Origin: Clostridiales bacterium
Lineage (GTDB): Bacteria > Bacillota > Clostridia > Oscillospirales > Acutalibacteraceae
Direction: 5' to 3'
Assembly (NCBI GenBank): GCA_019421725.1
Contig: JAHZES010000073.1
Coordinates: 3,241-9,794 of the forward strand
DNA length: 6,554 nucleotides
The position numbers were made by a program, and so were the translations under genes. The stretch's first letter is position 1. Every line of letters starts with the position of its first letter. Below, in pieces: positions 5,736 through 6,554 of this stretch. Below the pieces are notes generated by a model. The model searched no databases. It was given only the letters and a program-made list of their open reading frames with translations, and was not told the origin of the DNA.

Positions 5736-5764
5736 AAAATAGCACATTGGAGCGAGTTTGTCAA
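5736..5764 (-). promoter_or_regulatory. Promoter upstream of the response regulator, with AT-rich UP-like block
   Basis: On the minus strand a perfect TTGACA (5759-5764) is followed after 17 bp by TATTTT (5736-5741). Immediately upstream, 5775-5792 carries three A-runs about 5 bp apart, resembling an UP element. The inferred start is near 5729. It is the best -35 in the window, and it lies 442 bp from the nearest gene start, which is unusual. Confidence 0.65.
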
Positions 5765-5863
5765 TAAGTAATGATATTTTATTTTATTTTTATCAAATTC
5801 AGTCTAAAATAGAGTAATTTATGCACTTTCATTTTTGGATAATCCGAAAAAGAGAAAAGCAAA
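5765..5863. other. AT-rich spacer between feoB and the response-regulator promoter
   Basis: About 100 very AT-rich bases follow the feoB stop codon. I see no GC-rich hairpin with a U-run, so feoB transcription may read through into the response-regulator leader, or end in a rho-dependent way. Confidence 0.4.
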
Positions 5864-6554
5864 TTAAACGATCCAAACGGCAATGTGATAAACCGCCGCC
5901 GACAAACTCCACGCAAGCGTAAGCTGCCAGCACACGGACAGTACCAGCCACCCTGCGCCATACCGGCACTGCGACATGTATTCCCGCCGCAATGCCGCAA
6001 GCGCCGCTGCACAGGGCGTACACAGCAGGACAAACGTCAAATAGGAAAGCGCCGCCGCAGGAGAAAAAATACAGCCGAGCCCTTCCGTATTCAGCTGACC
6101 GCGCAGTATAACCGCAAAAGCGGAAACGATCGTTTCCTTGGAAACCAGACCGCAAAACAAAGGTGAAACCGCGCGCCAATCGGCAAACCCGCACGGCGCG
6201 AAAAGCGGAGCCGCCAATTTTCCCAAGAGCGCCAGTATACTGTTTTCCGGAGTGTCGGCCTGCTGCAGCTGGGGTGAAAAATATTGCAGAGCCCAAACCG
6301 CCACGGTGGCCAACAGCAGCACAGAGCCGGCTTTAACAAAAAATTCGCGGAGATGCCGCCACACCTGGCGAATCAGGCTTTGCGGACGCGGCATCCGGTA
6401 GGGAGGCATTTCCATGATAAACGAAGCCTCCTCATCCCGCAGCACCGTTTTACGCAAAAGAATTCCGCCCAGCGCCGCGCAGCAGATTCCCAACAGGTAA
6501 AGCCCAAATAAAAGCAGGGAGCGTAATCCCGGAAAGAAGCAGGAAAGGATCAGC
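5864..6554 (-). CDS. feoB: Ferrous iron transport protein B, C-terminal part (5' end beyond window)
   Basis: The frame is open from the right edge to TAA at 5864-5866, giving the last 230 residues of a protein that is usually 600-800 long. FeoB imports Fe(II) across the inner membrane, using an N-terminal G domain that lies outside the window. Family marks seen are FIMEMPPYRMP, the segment CGFADWRAVSPLFCGLVSKE (the conserved dWR and KE region), and TPCAAALAALRRE. Hydrophobic stretches are at about 1-34 (as counted in the visible part), a second after HLREFF, a third around GLVSKETIVSAFAVI, a fourth over YLTFVLLCTPCAAAL and a last one at the C-terminus (CWQLTLAWSLSAAVYHIAVW). The end looks natural, not truncated. 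A TTG at 6493 is an internal leucine, not a start. Iron regulation (Fur or DtxR type) is expected for the family, but the promoter is not in view. Confidence 0.93.
   Translation of the reverse strand, partial: LILSCFFPGLRSLLLFGLYLLGICCAALGGILLRKTVLRDEEASFIMEMPPYRMPRPQSLIRQVWRHLREFFVKAGSVLLLATVAVWALQYFSPQLQQADTPENSILALLGKLAAPLFAPCGFADWRAVSPLFCGLVSKETIVSAFAVILRGQLNTEGLGCIFSPAAALSYLTFVLLCTPCAAALAALRREYMSQCRYGAGWLVLSVCWQLTLAWSLSAAVYHIAVWIV

Noticed and set aside
5779..5832. 17-residue frame MKVHKLLYFRLNLIKIK after feoB
   Set aside because: There is no ribosome binding site, and AT-rich spacer easily yields such short frames.

Overview
The window looks like chromosome of a mid-GC Gram-positive anaerobe, most likely a Clostridia member of the Oscillospirales (Ruminococcaceae-like) type. 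Reasons are strong AAAGGA/GGAGAG-type ribosome binding sites, Firmicutes-style promoters, a CcpA-type site, and the protein families present: a BglX-like GH3 enzyme without signal peptide, an AraC-family sugar regulator, a KdpE-like response regulator and FeoB. The assignment is inferred from style, not from a database match. I see no IS element, phage gene, CRISPR array, tRNA or rRNA.

Layout, left to right. (1) 1-957, minus strand: a Gfo/Idh/MocA-family NAD(P)-dependent oxidoreductase, cut by the left edge. It has its own extended -10 promoter, a catabolite-repression-like site at the transcription start and a 5'-end hairpin. (2) 1129-2124, minus: an AraC/XylS-family regulator with an N-terminal cupin sensor domain. 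(3) 2362-4503, plus and divergent from the regulator: a complete cytoplasmic GH3 beta-glycosidase, closed by a very strong bidirectional terminator at 4521-4569. (4) 4581-5294, minus: an OmpR/KdpE-type response regulator with no sensor kinase next to it. (5) 5295-5863: 569 bases without a clear gene. It holds a good promoter (TTGACA, 17 bp, TATTTT) with an AT-rich upstream block, and hence an inferred leader of about 435 nt ahead of the response regulator. (6) 5864-6554, minus: the C-terminal third of the ferrous iron transporter FeoB, cut by the right edge.

The left two thirds read as a small glycoside-utilisation locus. The AraC regulator probably senses a sugar or glycoside and controls the divergent GH3 gene, and perhaps the oxidoreductase gene downstream of itself. 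The oxidoreductase would act on the released sugar or on an oxidised derivative. The substrate cannot be read from the sequence. The right third is unrelated: a two-component regulator and iron uptake.

No wholly new multi-gene system is evident. The best leads are regulatory: mutually exclusive hairpins around the GH3 ribosome binding site, an inverted repeat over the divergent promoter region, a cre-like site plus hairpin at the start of the oxidoreductase mRNA, a 9-bp inverted repeat with half-sites 40 bp apart, and the long leader of the orphan response regulator with three helically phased AACGGCT-type repeats.
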